Notes: generated by a model not told the origin, from the letters alone. Positions 35,877 through 44,385 are shown, counted from the stretch's first letter. The stretch is DNA of 64,000 nucleotides from Bradyrhizobium macuxiense (GCF_007993935.1 NZ_VITY01000004.1:516766-580765); one strand, 5' to 3'. Program-made: numbers and translations.

Positions 35877-36365
35877 ATGATCCAGGAGCCTTCAAGTCGC
35901 AGCGCAAATACCGCGGAGCACGCCGTCACCGCGGACGGCGGCGCCGAGCCATCGGGCGGCCTGAGCATCCGCGCGATGAACGTCCTGAAGGAGTTGTCGG
36001 TGGAACTGACCGACGACGTGCCGCCGAAGGTCGGCTGGACGCCGCCGGACGATCTGCTGCGACTGCTCACCGCGCGTCATCTTGCGACGGCGCGAAATTG
36101 CGGACGGCAGACCATGCGCGAGATCATCGATTGGGCCGCCTCGCGCGGGATCTCGATCCCGGCGCCGCATCATACCGGCAAGTCGCTGTCCGAAGTCTGG
36201 GGCGGCCTGGTCGAGCGGGCCTCGGCCGGGCATCTCACCAAGAGCGAGATCACCGAGGCGCTGGAGAAGTCGATCCGCCGCCGCAGCCCGCGTATTCCGG
36301 TCGCCTTCCAGATCGTGCTCTTGAAGATATTGAGTTCGAGCTACGATCACTGGCCGCAGCCGTGA
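35877..36365 (+). CDS. small protein resembling the RNA polymerase alpha C-terminal domain
   Basis: This protein has 162 residues; GAGGGGG lies 2-8 bases before the ATG. No signal or membrane segment is present. Residues 29-40 (LSIRAMNVLKEL) and 59-95 (DDLLRLLTARHLATARNCGR, TMREIIDWAASRGISI) align by eye with the alpha-CTD of RNA polymerase (ELTVRSANCL..., ELLKTPNLGKKSLTEI, ASRGLSL). R32 and N35 match the positions of E. coli R265 and N268 that contact UP-element DNA, and G76 matches G296. The rest (100-162) is unrecognised. It may bind DNA or mimic alpha-CTD toward transcription factors. It is divergent from the ABC operon. The function is inferred only. Confidence 0.65.
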   Translation: MIQEPSSRSANTAEHAVTADGGAEPSGGLSIRAMNVLKELSVELTDDVPPKVGWTPPDDLLRLLTARHLATARNCGRQTMREIIDWAASRGISIPAPHHTGKSLSEVWGGLVERASAGHLTKSEITEALEKSIRRRSPRIPVAFQIVLLKILSSSYDHWPQP

Positions 36366-36511
36366 TCTTGCCGGACTGCTCGGTGCGACAGTCAAACCGT
36401 TGAAAACATAAGTGCAAAGGCTGCCGGTAGGATGGTCCGCCCGGCCCGGGCTTGCTAGCGTCGCGCAGGCTTCTGCCGTTCGGCGGAGCGAACCAGCGAC
36501 GGGACGACGGA

Positions 36512-36982
36512 ATGCCTCAAGCCAAGCAGCGACGAACGCCAGGCGCGACCACGAAGCGGAACGCGGTCGCCGCGACGGTGGACTACCGGGCGCTGGCGCA
36601 ATTTCGCTTCGAGCTGCGGACGTTTCTCGCATTCAGCGAGGAGGGGGCCCGCAAGGCCGGGCTGACGCCGCAGCAGCATCAGGCGCTGCTCGGGATCAAG
36701 GGCTTCGTCGAGCCCGGCCCTCCGAGCGTCGGCGATATCGCCCGCTTTCTGCTGATACGACACCACTCCGCCGTCGAATTGATGAATCGCATGGCCAAGC
36801 TCGGGCTGATCAGCCGGGTCGCCGATCCCAAGGACGGCAGGCGGGTTCAGCTCAAGCTGACGGCGAAGGGCGAGCAGAAGCTGCAGGCGATCTCGAAGAA
36901 GAACATCGAGGAGCTGCGCCGCGCCGCGAGCCCGGCATTGCGCCGCTTGCTGAGATCCTCACCGCAGGCGGGCGAGCTGTAA
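36512..36982 (+). CDS. MarR-family transcriptional regulator
   Basis: This protein has 156 residues from ATG 36512, with a possible extension to 36452. After a basic N-terminus comes the MarR winged helix: LTPQQHQALLGIKGF, SVGDIARFLLIRHHSAVELMNRM, then AKLGLISRVADPKDGRRVQLKLTAKG, which is the recognition helix and wing. It is a dimeric DNA-binding repressor and responds to small ligands in most relatives. The operator and targets are unknown, and no divergent partner is evident. The weak Shine-Dalgarno leaves the start uncertain. It converges on prfA. Confidence 0.88.
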   Translation: MPQAKQRRTPGATTKRNAVAATVDYRALAQFRFELRTFLAFSEEGARKAGLTPQQHQALLGIKGFVEPGPPSVGDIARFLLIRHHSAVELMNRMAKLGLISRVADPKDGRRVQLKLTAKGEQKLQAISKKNIEELRRAASPALRRLLRSSPQAGEL

Positions 36983-36997
36983 GCGGCCGCGCGCGTC

Positions 36998-37049
36998 AGA
37001 GCGTTTTCGAGCGAAGTGGATACCGGTTCGCGTGAAGAAAACGCGTCAA
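36998..37049. repeat. GCGTTTTC palindromic repeat, copy 1
   Basis: The arms AGAGCGTTTTC and GAAAACGCGTC flank GAAGTGGATACCGGTTCGCG. The reverse complement recurs at 45642-45690. Both copies lie between converging genes. The central ACCGGTT is shared with the GAGCATGAT family. Confidence 0.85.
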
Positions 37050-37096
37050 GACAAAACCTAGGGCCCCGGTCCGATTCCATCGGAACGGGAAAGGCT

Positions 37097-38176
37097 CTAG
37101 GCCGCCGCGCCCTGCGCCGCGAGCTGCGCGGCCTGGTGCTCGGTGGTCAGCGCATCGATCAGTTCGCCGAGCGCCTCGCCCGCGACCACCTGCGGCAGTT
37201 TGTAGAGCGTCAAATTGATGCGGTGGTCGGTGACTCTCCCTTGCGGGAAATTATAGGTGCGGATGCGCTCGGAGCGGTCGCCGGAGCCGACCTTCTCCCT
37301 GCGGTCGGCGGAGCGCGCGGCCTCGACGCGCTGACGCTCGGCGTCATAGATGCGCGAGCGCAGGATGTTCATCGCCGACGCCCGGTTTTTGTGCTGCGAG
37401 CGGCTGTCCTGCATCATCACCACGATGCCGGTCGGCAGATGGGTGATGCGGATCGCGGACTCGGTCTTGTTGACGTGCTGGCCGCCGGCGCCGCCGGCGC
37501 GCATGGTCTCGATCCGCAAATCGGTGTCCTTGATGTCGACGTCGACGTCCTCGACCTCGGGCAGCACGGCGACGGTCGCAGCCGAGGTGTGGATGCGGCC
37601 CTGCGTCTCGGTGTCGGGCACGCGCTGCACGCGATGCACGCCGGATTCGAATTTCAGCTTGGCGAAGGCGCCGCGGCCCTGCACCTCGGCGATGATTTCT
37701 TTGTAGCCGCCGACGGTGCCCTCGCTCGCCGAGATCACCTCGACCTTCCAGCCCTGCAAGGCCGCGAAGCGCTCATACATCCGGAACAGGTCGCCGGCGA
37801 ACAGCGAGGCCTCGTCGCCGCCGGTGCCGGCGCGGATTTCCAGCATCACGTTGCGATCGTCCATCGCATCCTTCGGCAGCAGCGCGATCCGGATCTGCTG
37901 CTCGAGCTCGCCGATGCGCGCCTGCAACGTCTCCAGTTCGGCTTCCGCCATGCTGCGCATCTCGGGATCGGTCCCCGCGTCCGCCAGCAACGCCTCGGTG
38001 TCGACGAGTTCAGTGCGAGCAGAGCGATAGAGCTTCACCGCATCGATCAGCGGATTGAGCTCGGCGAGCTCGCGCGTGATCGCAACATAGCGGTCGGACT
38101 TCACCTCGCCGAGCAGCTCGGCCTCGAGCGAGGCGTGATGGGCGAGCAGGACGTCGAGTTTGGCTTCGGGTAGCAT
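37097..38176 (-). CDS. prfA: peptide chain release factor 1
   Basis: This protein has 359 residues. It recognises UAA and UAG stop codons and triggers peptide release. The GGQ motif is at 231-233 ([11 protein letters not shown]). The codon-recognition segment reads [17 protein letters not shown], with PDT at 187-189 where E. coli has PAT. Domain order and length are standard. It lies 57 bases downstream of ptsP on the same strand and likely shares its transcript. The methyltransferase gene prmC, normally adjacent, is 10 kb away at 25864-26754. Confidence 0.97.
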   Translation of the reverse strand: MLPEAKLDVLLAHHASLEAELLGEVKSDRYVAITRELAELNPLIDAVKLYRSARTELVDTEALLADAGTDPEMRSMAEAELETLQARIGELEQQIRIALLPKDAMDDRNVMLEIRAGTGGDEASLFAGDLFRMYERFAALQGWKVEVISASEGTVGGYKEIIAEVQGRGAFAKLKFESGVHRVQRVPDTETQGRIHTSAATVAVLPEVEDVDVDIKDTDLRIETMRAGGAGGQHVNKTESAIRITHLPTGIVVMMQDSRSQHKNRASAMNILRSRIYDAERQRVEAARSADRREKVGSGDRSERIRTYNFPQGRVTDHRINLTLYKLPQVVAGEALGELIDALTTEHQAAQLAAQGAAA

Positions 38177-38233
38177 GGCGGTATCTCGAATTTGCTGAAG
38201 GCGCGAAGGGTGGCGGAAGCGACGGCAGCGTCG

Positions 38234-40501
38234 CTACAAGGCCAGCCCCTCGGTTTCCGCAAACTTCGTCAGCGCCTCGCGGATCGAGACGCTGCCGACC
38301 GGCGCGTCGAGCAGCGGATTGATCATCGCCTCGGCCTTGGCGGCGTCGAGGTCGAGAATCAGCGCTTTCACCGGGCCATGCGCGGTCGCCGACAGCGACA
38401 GCGAGCGATAGCCGAGCGCAATCAGCGCCAGCGCGCCGATCGGCTTCGAGGCCATCTCGCCGCACAGCGAGGCGGCCTTCTTCGCGCTCTTGGCCTTGCG
38501 CACGATGTCGCGCAGCGCGCGCAGGATCGGCGCCGACAGGATGTCGAAGCGCTCGGAGACCTTGGCATTGCCGCGGTCGACCGCGAACAGGAACTGGAAC
38601 AAATCGTTGGAGCCGACCGAGACGAAGTCGACCTTCTTCAGGAGTTCGTCGAGCTGGTAGAGCAGCGCCGGCACCTCGACCATGGTGCCGATATCGATCC
38701 GCTCGGGCAGCGAATGGCCATGCTGGCGCAGATAGGTCAGTTCGCGCTCGACGATCGCCTTGGCCTGATCGAATTCGGCGATGTCGGAGATCATCGGGAA
38801 CATGATCTTCAGCGCGCGGCCGCCGCCGGCGCGCAGCAGCGCGCGGATCTGGCCGCGCAGCAGGCCGGGACGGTCGAGGCCGAGCCGGATCGCGCGCCAG
38901 CCGAGCGCGGGATTTTCCTCGACCACGGTCTCCATATAGGGCAGCGCCTTGTCGCCGCCGATGTCGAGCGTGCGGAAGGTGACGGGCTTGGAGCCGGCGG
39001 CGTCGAGCACGGTGCGGTACAGCGCGAGCTGGTCGCTCGAGCGCGGCAGGTTCGGGCTCACCATGAACTGCAATTCGGTGCGGAACAGGCCGATGCCGGC
39101 GCTGCCGGTGTCGTCGATATGCGGCAGGTCGATGGTCAGGCCGGCATTGATCAAAAGTTCGATCGGCTGGCCGTCCTTGGTCACGCAGGCCTTGTCGCGC
39201 AGCGCCGAATATTGCGCCTGCCGCCGCGCCCGGAACCGGACGCGTTCGGCATAGGCGGATTCGATCTCGGTCGAGGGGCGGACATAGATCTCGCCGGAGA
39301 TGCCGTCGACGATGATGGCATCGCCGGGATCCGCGATGCCGGGCGCATTCGGCACCTCGCCGACCGCGGGAATGCCGAGCGCGCGCGCCACGATCGAGAC
39401 GTGCGAGTTCGCGGTGCCTTCTTCCAGCACCAAGCCGCGCAGCCGCTTGCGGTCATAGTCGAGCAGCGCCGCGGGGCCCATCGCACGGGCGATCAGGATG
39501 GCGTTGTCGGGCAGCTGCTCGCGCGACGGCGCATGGTCCTGGCCGACCAGTTGCCGCATCAGGCGATGACCGAGATCCTCGAGGTCGTGCAACCGGTCAC
39601 GCAGATACGGATCGGTCGAGCGCAGCATGCGCGCGCGGGTGTCGGACTGCACGCGCTCGACGGCGGCTTCCGCGGTGAGGCCGGTGGCGACCGCCTCGTG
39701 CAGCTTGTGCGACCAGCCCTGGTCGTTGGCGAACATGCGGTAGGCTTCGAGCACCTCGCGATGCTCGCCGCCGTCGGCGACGTCGCCGCGCTCCAGCATG
39801 CGGTCGAGATCGGCGCGCAGATTCGCGAGCGCGGTGTCGAGCCGCTTGACCTCCTTCGGCAGGTCCTCGGCGATATAGTTGGTGATGACGACGCGCGGCT
39901 CGTGCAGCACGACATGGCCGAGCGCGATGCCGTCGGAGAGCACTGCTCCGGTCTTGTGCAGCGAGTGCCGCGCGGCGGGCTCGGCGCCGGGCTGCGCCAG
40001 CGCGGCAAGCTCGCCGGAGGCGATCATCTCCGCCAGCACCATGGCGGTGGTCTGCAGCGCCTCGACCTCTTCCTCGACATAGGTGCGCTTGGCGCGGTTC
40101 TGCACCACGAGCACGCCGAGCGTGTTGCCGGCGCGCAGGATCGGCACGCCGAGGAACGAGTGGTAGGCCTCTTCGCCGGTCTCCGGGCGGTAGGCGAAGG
40201 CCGGATGGCTTTGCGCGTCGGACAGATTGAGCGGCGTCGCCTCGCTGGCGACGAGGCCGACCAGGCCCTCATGCGCGCTCAGCACGGTGCGGTGCACGGC
40301 GTCGCGGTTCAGACCTTCGGTGGCATAGAGTTCGAGGGTGTTGTCGATGCGCAGCACGTAGCAGGAGCAGACCTCGGCCACCATGTTGGCCGCGATCAGC
40401 ACCACGATCTTGTCGAGGCGCTCCTGGGCGGAGACTTGCTCCGCCATAGTCTCGCGGAGCCGTCTCAACAGGATGCGTGGGCCTCCCGACGCGCTCCGCA
40501 T
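38234..40501 (-). CDS. ptsP: phosphoenolpyruvate-protein phosphotransferase PtsP (enzyme I of the nitrogen PTS)
   Basis: This protein has 755 residues. An N-terminal GAF domain (about 20-165; VAEVCSCYVLRIDNTLELYA) senses nitrogen status, probably through glutamine as in other alphaproteobacteria. The swivelling domain has the phosphorylated histidine H367 in EEGTANSHVSIVARAL, and the C-terminal PEP-binding domain has GSAGIGLFRTELQFM, MFPMISDIAEF and SVGSNDLFQFLFAVDR. It passes phosphate to NPr and EIIANtr to regulate nitrogen, potassium and carbon responses. ATG 40501 has GGGAGG about 10 bases upstream; an ATG at 40558 would add 19 residues. It is cytoplasmic. lysC lies upstream on the same strand, beyond a 497-base gap. 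Confidence 0.95.
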   Translation of the reverse strand: MRSASGGPRILLRRLRETMAEQVSAQERLDKIVVLIAANMVAEVCSCYVLRIDNTLELYATEGLNRDAVHRTVLSAHEGLVGLVASEATPLNLSDAQSHPAFAYRPETGEEAYHSFLGVPILRAGNTLGVLVVQNRAKRTYVEEEVEALQTTAMVLAEMIASGELAALAQPGAEPAARHSLHKTGAVLSDGIALGHVVLHEPRVVITNYIAEDLPKEVKRLDTALANLRADLDRMLERGDVADGGEHREVLEAYRMFANDQGWSHKLHEAVATGLTAEAAVERVQSDTRARMLRSTDPYLRDRLHDLEDLGHRLMRQLVGQDHAPSREQLPDNAILIARAMGPAALLDYDRKRLRGLVLEEGTANSHVSIVARALGIPAVGEVPNAPGIADPGDAIIVDGISGEIYVRPSTEIESAYAERVRFRARRQAQYSALRDKACVTKDGQPIELLINAGLTIDLPHIDDTGSAGIGLFRTELQFMVSPNLPRSSDQLALYRTVLDAAGSKPVTFRTLDIGGDKALPYMETVVEENPALGWRAIRLGLDRPGLLRGQIRALLRAGGGRALKIMFPMISDIAEFDQAKAIVERELTYLRQHGHSLPERIDIGTMVEVPALLYQLDELLKKVDFVSVGSNDLFQFLFAVDRGNAKVSERFDILSAPILRALRDIVRKAKSAKKAASLCGEMASKPIGALALIALGYRSLSLSATAHGPVKALILDLDAAKAEAMINPLLDAPVGSVSIREALTKFAETEGLAL

Positions 40502-40632
40502 ATGCTTCAGTCCCTCCCCACGAGGCCGGCGCACCGGGCCGGCCGGCCGCTGGCGCAAAACTCGTCAAAAACAACAATTTTAGTCATTCGGTGTCGCCGC
40601 TTGCGCCAGTTCCCGCCGATTCGGGATCACCA

Positions 40633-40649
40633 AAACTGTGCCACAGTTT
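40633..40649. promoter_or_regulatory. 17-bp dyad upstream of ptsP
   Basis: AAACTGTGCCACAGTTT is a perfect inverted repeat of 8-bp arms around one base, about 130 bases upstream of the ptsP start. It could be a regulator site and no protein is proposed. Bases 40502-40805 around it hold no gene and are otherwise unremarkable. They include the likely ptsP promoter region. Confidence 0.35.
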
Positions 40650-40805
40650 GCGACAGCCTACCTGACTGGCCGTATAGCCAATCGAGGCTCGCTTTGCCAA
40701 GCAAAACGCCTGCCAGTAGCAAATAACGTCTGCGCCAGCCCAATGCTGCGCCCGCTAAGAAATTCTAACTCCGGGGCGGGGGTAGTCGAGCACGGCTCCC
40801 GCTCT

Positions 40806-40968
40806 CCGTCATTCCGGGGCTCGCCAACGGGTCCGCGCAAAGCGCGGCCCGATGACAGGCTCCGCGAGAACCCGGAATCCATTTCCCCACGGAACATGCG
40901 GCCCAATGATTCCGGGCTCGCGCCAAGGCGCGCCCTCAGGTGCGCAATTGCGCACCGGGGAATGACGG
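40806..40968. repeat. CCGTCATTCCGG palindromic repeat
   Basis: The outer arms CCGTCATTCCGG and CCGGGGAATGACGG enclose a second pair (GAACCCGGAATCC, GATTCCGGGCTCG) and the inner dyad GTGCGCAATTGCGCAC. The same inner dyad occurs in E1 at 5518. It lies between lysC (3' end) and ptsP (5' side). Confidence 0.8.
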
Positions 40969-40998
40969 CGGAGAGAGCCTGTCCGCCGCCGGCAGACC

Positions 40999-42255
40999 CT
41001 ACGCCTGATCCAGCCCGTACAGTGTGTGCAGCGTGCGCACCGCGAGTTCGGTGTAGGCGGCGTCGATCAGAACCGAGAACTTGATCTCAGAGGTGGTGAT
41101 GGCGCGGATGTTGATGTTGCGCTCGGACAGCGCCTTGAACGCCTTCGCCGCGACGCCGGCGTGGCTGCGCATGCCGCTGCCGATCACCGACACCTTGGCG
41201 ACGTCGGTTGCGGTGTCGAGCCTGATATAGCCGATCTTGGCCTTGGCGGAGGTAATGGTGTCCTTGGCGCGGTTGTAGTCGGCGGCCGGCACGGTGAAGG
41301 TGAGGTCGGTGGTCTTGCCGTCCTCCGACACGTTCTGCACGATCATGTCGACGTTGATGTTGGCGTCCGCGAGCGGCCCGAAGATCGCCGCGGCGACGCC
41401 CGGCTTGTCCTCGATCTGGCGCACGGAAATCTGGGCTTCGTCCTTGGAGAAGGCGATGCCGGTGACGACGTGCATTTCCATGATTTCCTCCTCGCTGCAG
41501 ATCAGCGTGCCCGGCGGCTGGTTGGCGTGCGGGTCGATATCCTCTGGCTTGTCGAAGCTGGAGCGCACGAAGATCGGCATGTTGTGCACCATGCCGAGTT
41601 CCACGGAACGAACCTGCAGCACCTTGGCGCCCTGTGAGGCCAGCTCCAGCATATCCTCGAACGCGATCTTGTCGAGCCGGCGCGCCTTCGGCACCACGCG
41701 CGGATCGGTGGTGTAGACGCCGTCGACGTCGGTGTAGATGTCGCAGCGGTCGGCTTTCAGCGCGGCGGCGATCGCCACCGCCGAGGTGTCCGAACCGCCG
41801 CGGCCGAGCGTGGTGATGCGGCCGGTATCGGGATTGATGCCCTGGAAGCCGGCGATCACGGCGACTTCCTTGCGCTCCTTGAAGCGGGTGATGATCTCGC
41901 TGCCGTCGATCTCGAGGATGCGCGCCGAGGCATGAGCGTCCGAGGTCTTGATCGGGATCTGCCAGCCCTGCCAGGAGCGCGCCTGGATGCCGATGCCCTG
42001 CAGCACGATCGAAAGCAAGCCCGAGGTGACCTGTTCGCCGGAGGCGACCACCGCGTCATATTCGCGCGCGTCGTGCATCGGCGAGGCTTCGGTGCACCAG
42101 GCCACCAGCTCGTTGGTCTTGCCGGACATCGCGGAGACCACGACGGCGACCTCGTGGCCGGCGTCGACCTCGCGCTTCACGTGCTGCGCGACGTTGCGGA
42201 TACGATCGATATTGGCGACGGACGTACCGCCGAATTTCATCACGAGGCGGCCCAT
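40999..42255 (-). CDS. lysC: aspartate kinase
   Basis: This protein has 418 residues. It phosphorylates aspartate, the first step toward lysine, methionine, threonine and isoleucine. The kinase domain has MKFGGTSVANIDRI, SGEQVTSGLL and TLGRGGSDTSAVAIAAAL. The regulatory half has two ACT domains (GIAFSKDEAQISVRQIEDKPG and VSVIGSGMRSHAGVAAKAF), indicating feedback control by lysine and/or threonine. The length is that of the monofunctional class. AAAGGA lies upstream of the ATG. It is divergent from the PH-domain gene. Confidence 0.96.
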   Translation of the reverse strand: MGRLVMKFGGTSVANIDRIRNVAQHVKREVDAGHEVAVVVSAMSGKTNELVAWCTEASPMHDAREYDAVVASGEQVTSGLLSIVLQGIGIQARSWQGWQIPIKTSDAHASARILEIDGSEIITRFKERKEVAVIAGFQGINPDTGRITTLGRGGSDTSAVAIAAALKADRCDIYTDVDGVYTTDPRVVPKARRLDKIAFEDMLELASQGAKVLQVRSVELGMVHNMPIFVRSSFDKPEDIDPHANQPPGTLICSEEEIMEMHVVTGIAFSKDEAQISVRQIEDKPGVAAAIFGPLADANINVDMIVQNVSEDGKTTDLTFTVPAADYNRAKDTITSAKAKIGYIRLDTATDVAKVSVIGSGMRSHAGVAAKAFKALSERNINIRAITTSEIKFSVLIDAAYTELAVRTLHTLYGLDQA

Positions 42256-42464
42256 GACGACGCGTCTATTCCTTTAAGAGGATAAGTAGGTTAACCCACG
42301 CCGAAAACCGCAAGCGCGGGGACCGAAAGGCGCGTATACATAGCGCCGCGCCCGGGGGCAAGCCGGTTGGTAGGGGTCCATTGGGGTCCTCCGGGGGTGT
42401 TTTTGCCGGTTGCGGGCGGGCTGTGGCGCAACGGTGACTCGGGGGTCATGCGAAGGCGGATTGG

Positions 42465-42932
42465 ATGGGACGCTATATCGACGATATCCTGCAGCCCGGC
42501 GAGAAGGTGCTGTATTCCACCAATGCGCACTGGATGTTCTATCTGCCGGCGATCGGGGCCTGGATCGTGGTGCTGGCGCTGCTGATCCTGTCGCGGATGA
42601 CGACGGTCGATGCCCTCGTGCTGGTCTGCCTGGCGGCGGCCGCCGTGGTCGCGGTGGCGGCGCTGTACTGGACCGGCGCGGCCTGGTTCCATCGCTGGAC
42701 CACGGAAACCGACGTCACCAATTTCCGCGTGGTGCACAAGAGCGGCTTCATCAAGCGCCGCACCTTCGAGATGAGCCTCGACAAGGTCGAGAGCGTCGAC
42801 GTCAACCAAAGCATTCTGGGGCGCCTGCTCAATTATGGCGACGTCACCATCCGCGGCGTCGGCGAGGGCATCGAGACCATCAAGACCATCGCCTCGCCGC
42901 TGTCGTTCCGCAATTCGATCACCGCGCGATAG
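42465..42932 (+). CDS. PH-domain (bPH2/YdbT-type) membrane protein
   Basis: This protein has 155 residues. Two membrane helices (MFYLPAIGAWIVVLALLIL and ALVLVCLAAAAVVAVAALYW) are followed by a bacterial PH domain: TTETDVTNFRVVHKSGFIKR, FEMSLDKVESVDVNQSILGRLLNYGDV and TIRGVGEGIETI. The family is linked to envelope stress but has no defined biochemical role. It lies 14 bases upstream of ubiG and is probably cotranscribed with it. It is located in the inner membrane with the PH domain cytoplasmic. Confidence 0.88.
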   Translation: MGRYIDDILQPGEKVLYSTNAHWMFYLPAIGAWIVVLALLILSRMTTVDALVLVCLAAAAVVAVAALYWTGAAWFHRWTTETDVTNFRVVHKSGFIKRRTFEMSLDKVESVDVNQSILGRLLNYGDVTIRGVGEGIETIKTIASPLSFRNSITAR

Positions 42933-42946
42933 GGGCGCGCGCAATC

Positions 42947-43729
42947 ATGGCACCGCAAACAACGCTTTCCAGTTCCTCCGCCAGTTCCTCCGCCAATGCC
43001 TCCTCGGGCTCGGTCGATCCGGCGGAGGTCGCGAAGTTCTCGAAACTGTCGGATGAATGGTGGGATCCGCGCGGCAAGATGGCGCCGCTGCACAAGATCA
43101 ATCCGTTGCGCCTGACCTATATCCGCGACGCCGCCTGCCGCAAGTTCGAGCGCAACGCCAAGAGCCTGAGCTGCCTGTCCGGCCTGCGCCTGCTCGACAT
43201 CGGCTGCGGCGCCGGGCTGTTGTGCGAGCCGTTCACGCGGTTAGGGGCCCAGGTGATCGGGATCGATCCGTCCGCCACCAACATATCGGCGGCGAAGCTG
43301 CACGCCGACAAGGGCCACCTGTCGATCGACTACCGCTGCACCACGGTCGAGGAGATGGACGCGCGCGAGCGCTTCGACATCGTGCTGGCGATGGAGGTGG
43401 TCGAGCATGTCAACGACGTCGGTGCCTTCATCAAGCGCTGCGCTGTCATGCTCAAGCCCGGCGGGCTGATGGTGGTCTCGACCCTGAACCGCAACTGGAA
43501 GAGCTTCGCGCTGGCGATCGTCGGCGCCGAATACGTGCTGCGCTGGCTGCCGCGCGGCACCCATGACTGGAGCAAGTTCGTCACCCCCGCCGAACTCGAG
43601 CGCTATCTCGGCGACGTCAACCTCACCGTCACCGAGCAGGCCGGCGTGGTCTACAACCCGCTCGCCGACAAATGGACCGTCTCGACCGACATGGACGTGA
43701 ATTACATGGTGGTGGCGGAAGAGGTGTGA
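42947..43729 (+). CDS. ubiG: ubiquinone biosynthesis O-methyltransferase
   Basis: This protein has 260 residues. It performs both O-methylations in ubiquinone synthesis. The SAM-binding motif LLDIGCGAGLLCEP, the acidic pair ending strand 2 (VIGIDPSATNI), and the family marks KFSKLSDEWWDPRGKMAPLH, YRCTTVEEMD, LAMEVVEHVND, VSTLNRNWKSFALAIVGAEY and LPRGTHDWSKFVTPAEL are all present. The first 20 residues are unusually Ser-rich (TTLSSSSASSSANASSG) and may be a flexible tail. ATG 42947 follows the PH gene by 14 bases. It is probably membrane-associated at the cytoplasmic face. Confidence 0.96.
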   Translation: MAPQTTLSSSSASSSANASSGSVDPAEVAKFSKLSDEWWDPRGKMAPLHKINPLRLTYIRDAACRKFERNAKSLSCLSGLRLLDIGCGAGLLCEPFTRLGAQVIGIDPSATNISAAKLHADKGHLSIDYRCTTVEEMDARERFDIVLAMEVVEHVNDVGAFIKRCAVMLKPGGLMVVSTLNRNWKSFALAIVGAEYVLRWLPRGTHDWSKFVTPAELERYLGDVNLTVTEQAGVVYNPLADKWTVSTDMDVNYMVVAEEV

Positions 43730-43761
43730 GTTAGGCCCCCGATCTCGGCCATACGATAGGT

Positions 43762-43909
43762 GTCGTCCCTGCGAACGCAGGGACCCATAACCACCGGCCC
43801 AAATAATTGGGCGAGGTCAGCGTTCCGATTTGTTGTAGGGTCGGCTGTCCGGCCATCGTGCCCCAAACACCTCCCTGTGGTTATGGGCCCCCGCGTTCGC
43901 AGGGGCGAC
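43762..43909 (+). repeat. REPIN-like palindromic element E3 (no gene)
   Basis: This 148-bp element begins GTCGTCCCTGCGAACGCAGG, then has CCATAACCACCGGCCC. It ends CTGTGGTTATGGGCCC followed by a CCGCG-type hairpin and GGGGCGAC. Each end is a hairpin on its own and the whole is a near palindrome with a short unpaired middle. The left 67 bases nearly match E4, ending GAGGTCAGCGTTCCGA. The 69 bases after it share GGAGTTTG-GGCG with the bases after E4 and include a 15-base direct duplication (GTGTCCTCCCAAAG, 43950-43978). Confidence 0.88.
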
Positions 43910-43978
43910 GCGGAGTTTGTGGCGCGACTGGTGGAGATGTGAGACGCTGTGTCCTCCCAAAGGTGTCCTCCCAAAGGT

Positions 43979-44385
43979 GTCGTCCCTGCGAAAGCAGGGA
44001 CCCATAACCACCGGCCCAATAATTCGGCGAGGTCAGCGTTCCGAGCATGCATTACGTCTACATCCTCGCAAGCCGACGCCATGGCACGCTGTATATCGGC
44101 GTGACGAATTCCGTGCAGAAACGGCTCGAGGAGCATAGAGCCGGAATAGGCTCATCGTTCGTCAAGACATATGGTGTCTACCGCCTCGTCTACGTGGAAG
44201 CCTACGAACGGGCTGAAGAAGCCATCGCTCGCGAAAAGCAACTCAAACGATGGAAGCGCGACTGGAAGATCGAGCTGATTGAGCGCGAGAATCTCGAATG
44301 GCGAGACCTCAGCGATCTGCTCGTCTGACTGGTGTGCCACAAACCGCTTCCTGTGGTTATGGGTCCCTGCTTTCGCAGGGACGAC
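43979..44385 (+). mobile_element. REPIN-like element E4 carrying a GIY-YIG gene
   Basis: This 407-bp element has the same left end (43979-44044) as E3 and the same right end (44330-44385: CCTGTGGTTATGGGTCCC, hairpin, GGGACGAC) as E3 and E5. In place of the short middle it holds a complete GIY-YIG gene starting 68 bases from the left end and stopping 57 bases from the right end. It looks like an element whose cargo is a nuclease, with E3 and E5 as shorter non-coding relatives. Mobility is inferred. Confidence 0.65.
44047..44328 (+). CDS. GIY-YIG nuclease-family protein (UPF0213/YhbQ-like), nested in a palindromic element
   Basis: This protein has 93 residues. The GIY-YIG fold is intact: YVYIL (residues 3-7) and LYIGVTN (15-21) are the two strands, R26 in VQKRLEEHRAG is the conserved arginine, and E63 in EEAIAREKQLKRWKR is at the position of the metal-binding glutamate. 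The small single-domain type is widespread in multiple copies in this lineage. There is no strong ribosome site. The protein would be a single-domain nuclease or DNA-binding factor. Its placement inside a repeat element suggests it processes or spreads those elements, as RAYT proteins do for REPs. That is a hypothesis. Confidence 0.9.
   Translation: MHYVYILASRRHGTLYIGVTNSVQKRLEEHRAGIGSSFVKTYGVYRLVYVEAYERAEEAIAREKQLKRWKRDWKIELIERENLEWRDLSDLLV

Noticed and set aside
38192..40726. An 844-codon rightward open frame opposite ptsP
   Set aside because: It lies wholly antisense to ptsP with Arg/His/Leu-rich nonsense sequence. No domain or ribosome site is present.
44047..44328. GIY-YIG gene as a homing endonuclease inside an intron or intein
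   Set aside because: It is not within a host gene; the flanks are intergenic repeat ends with no intron or intein features.
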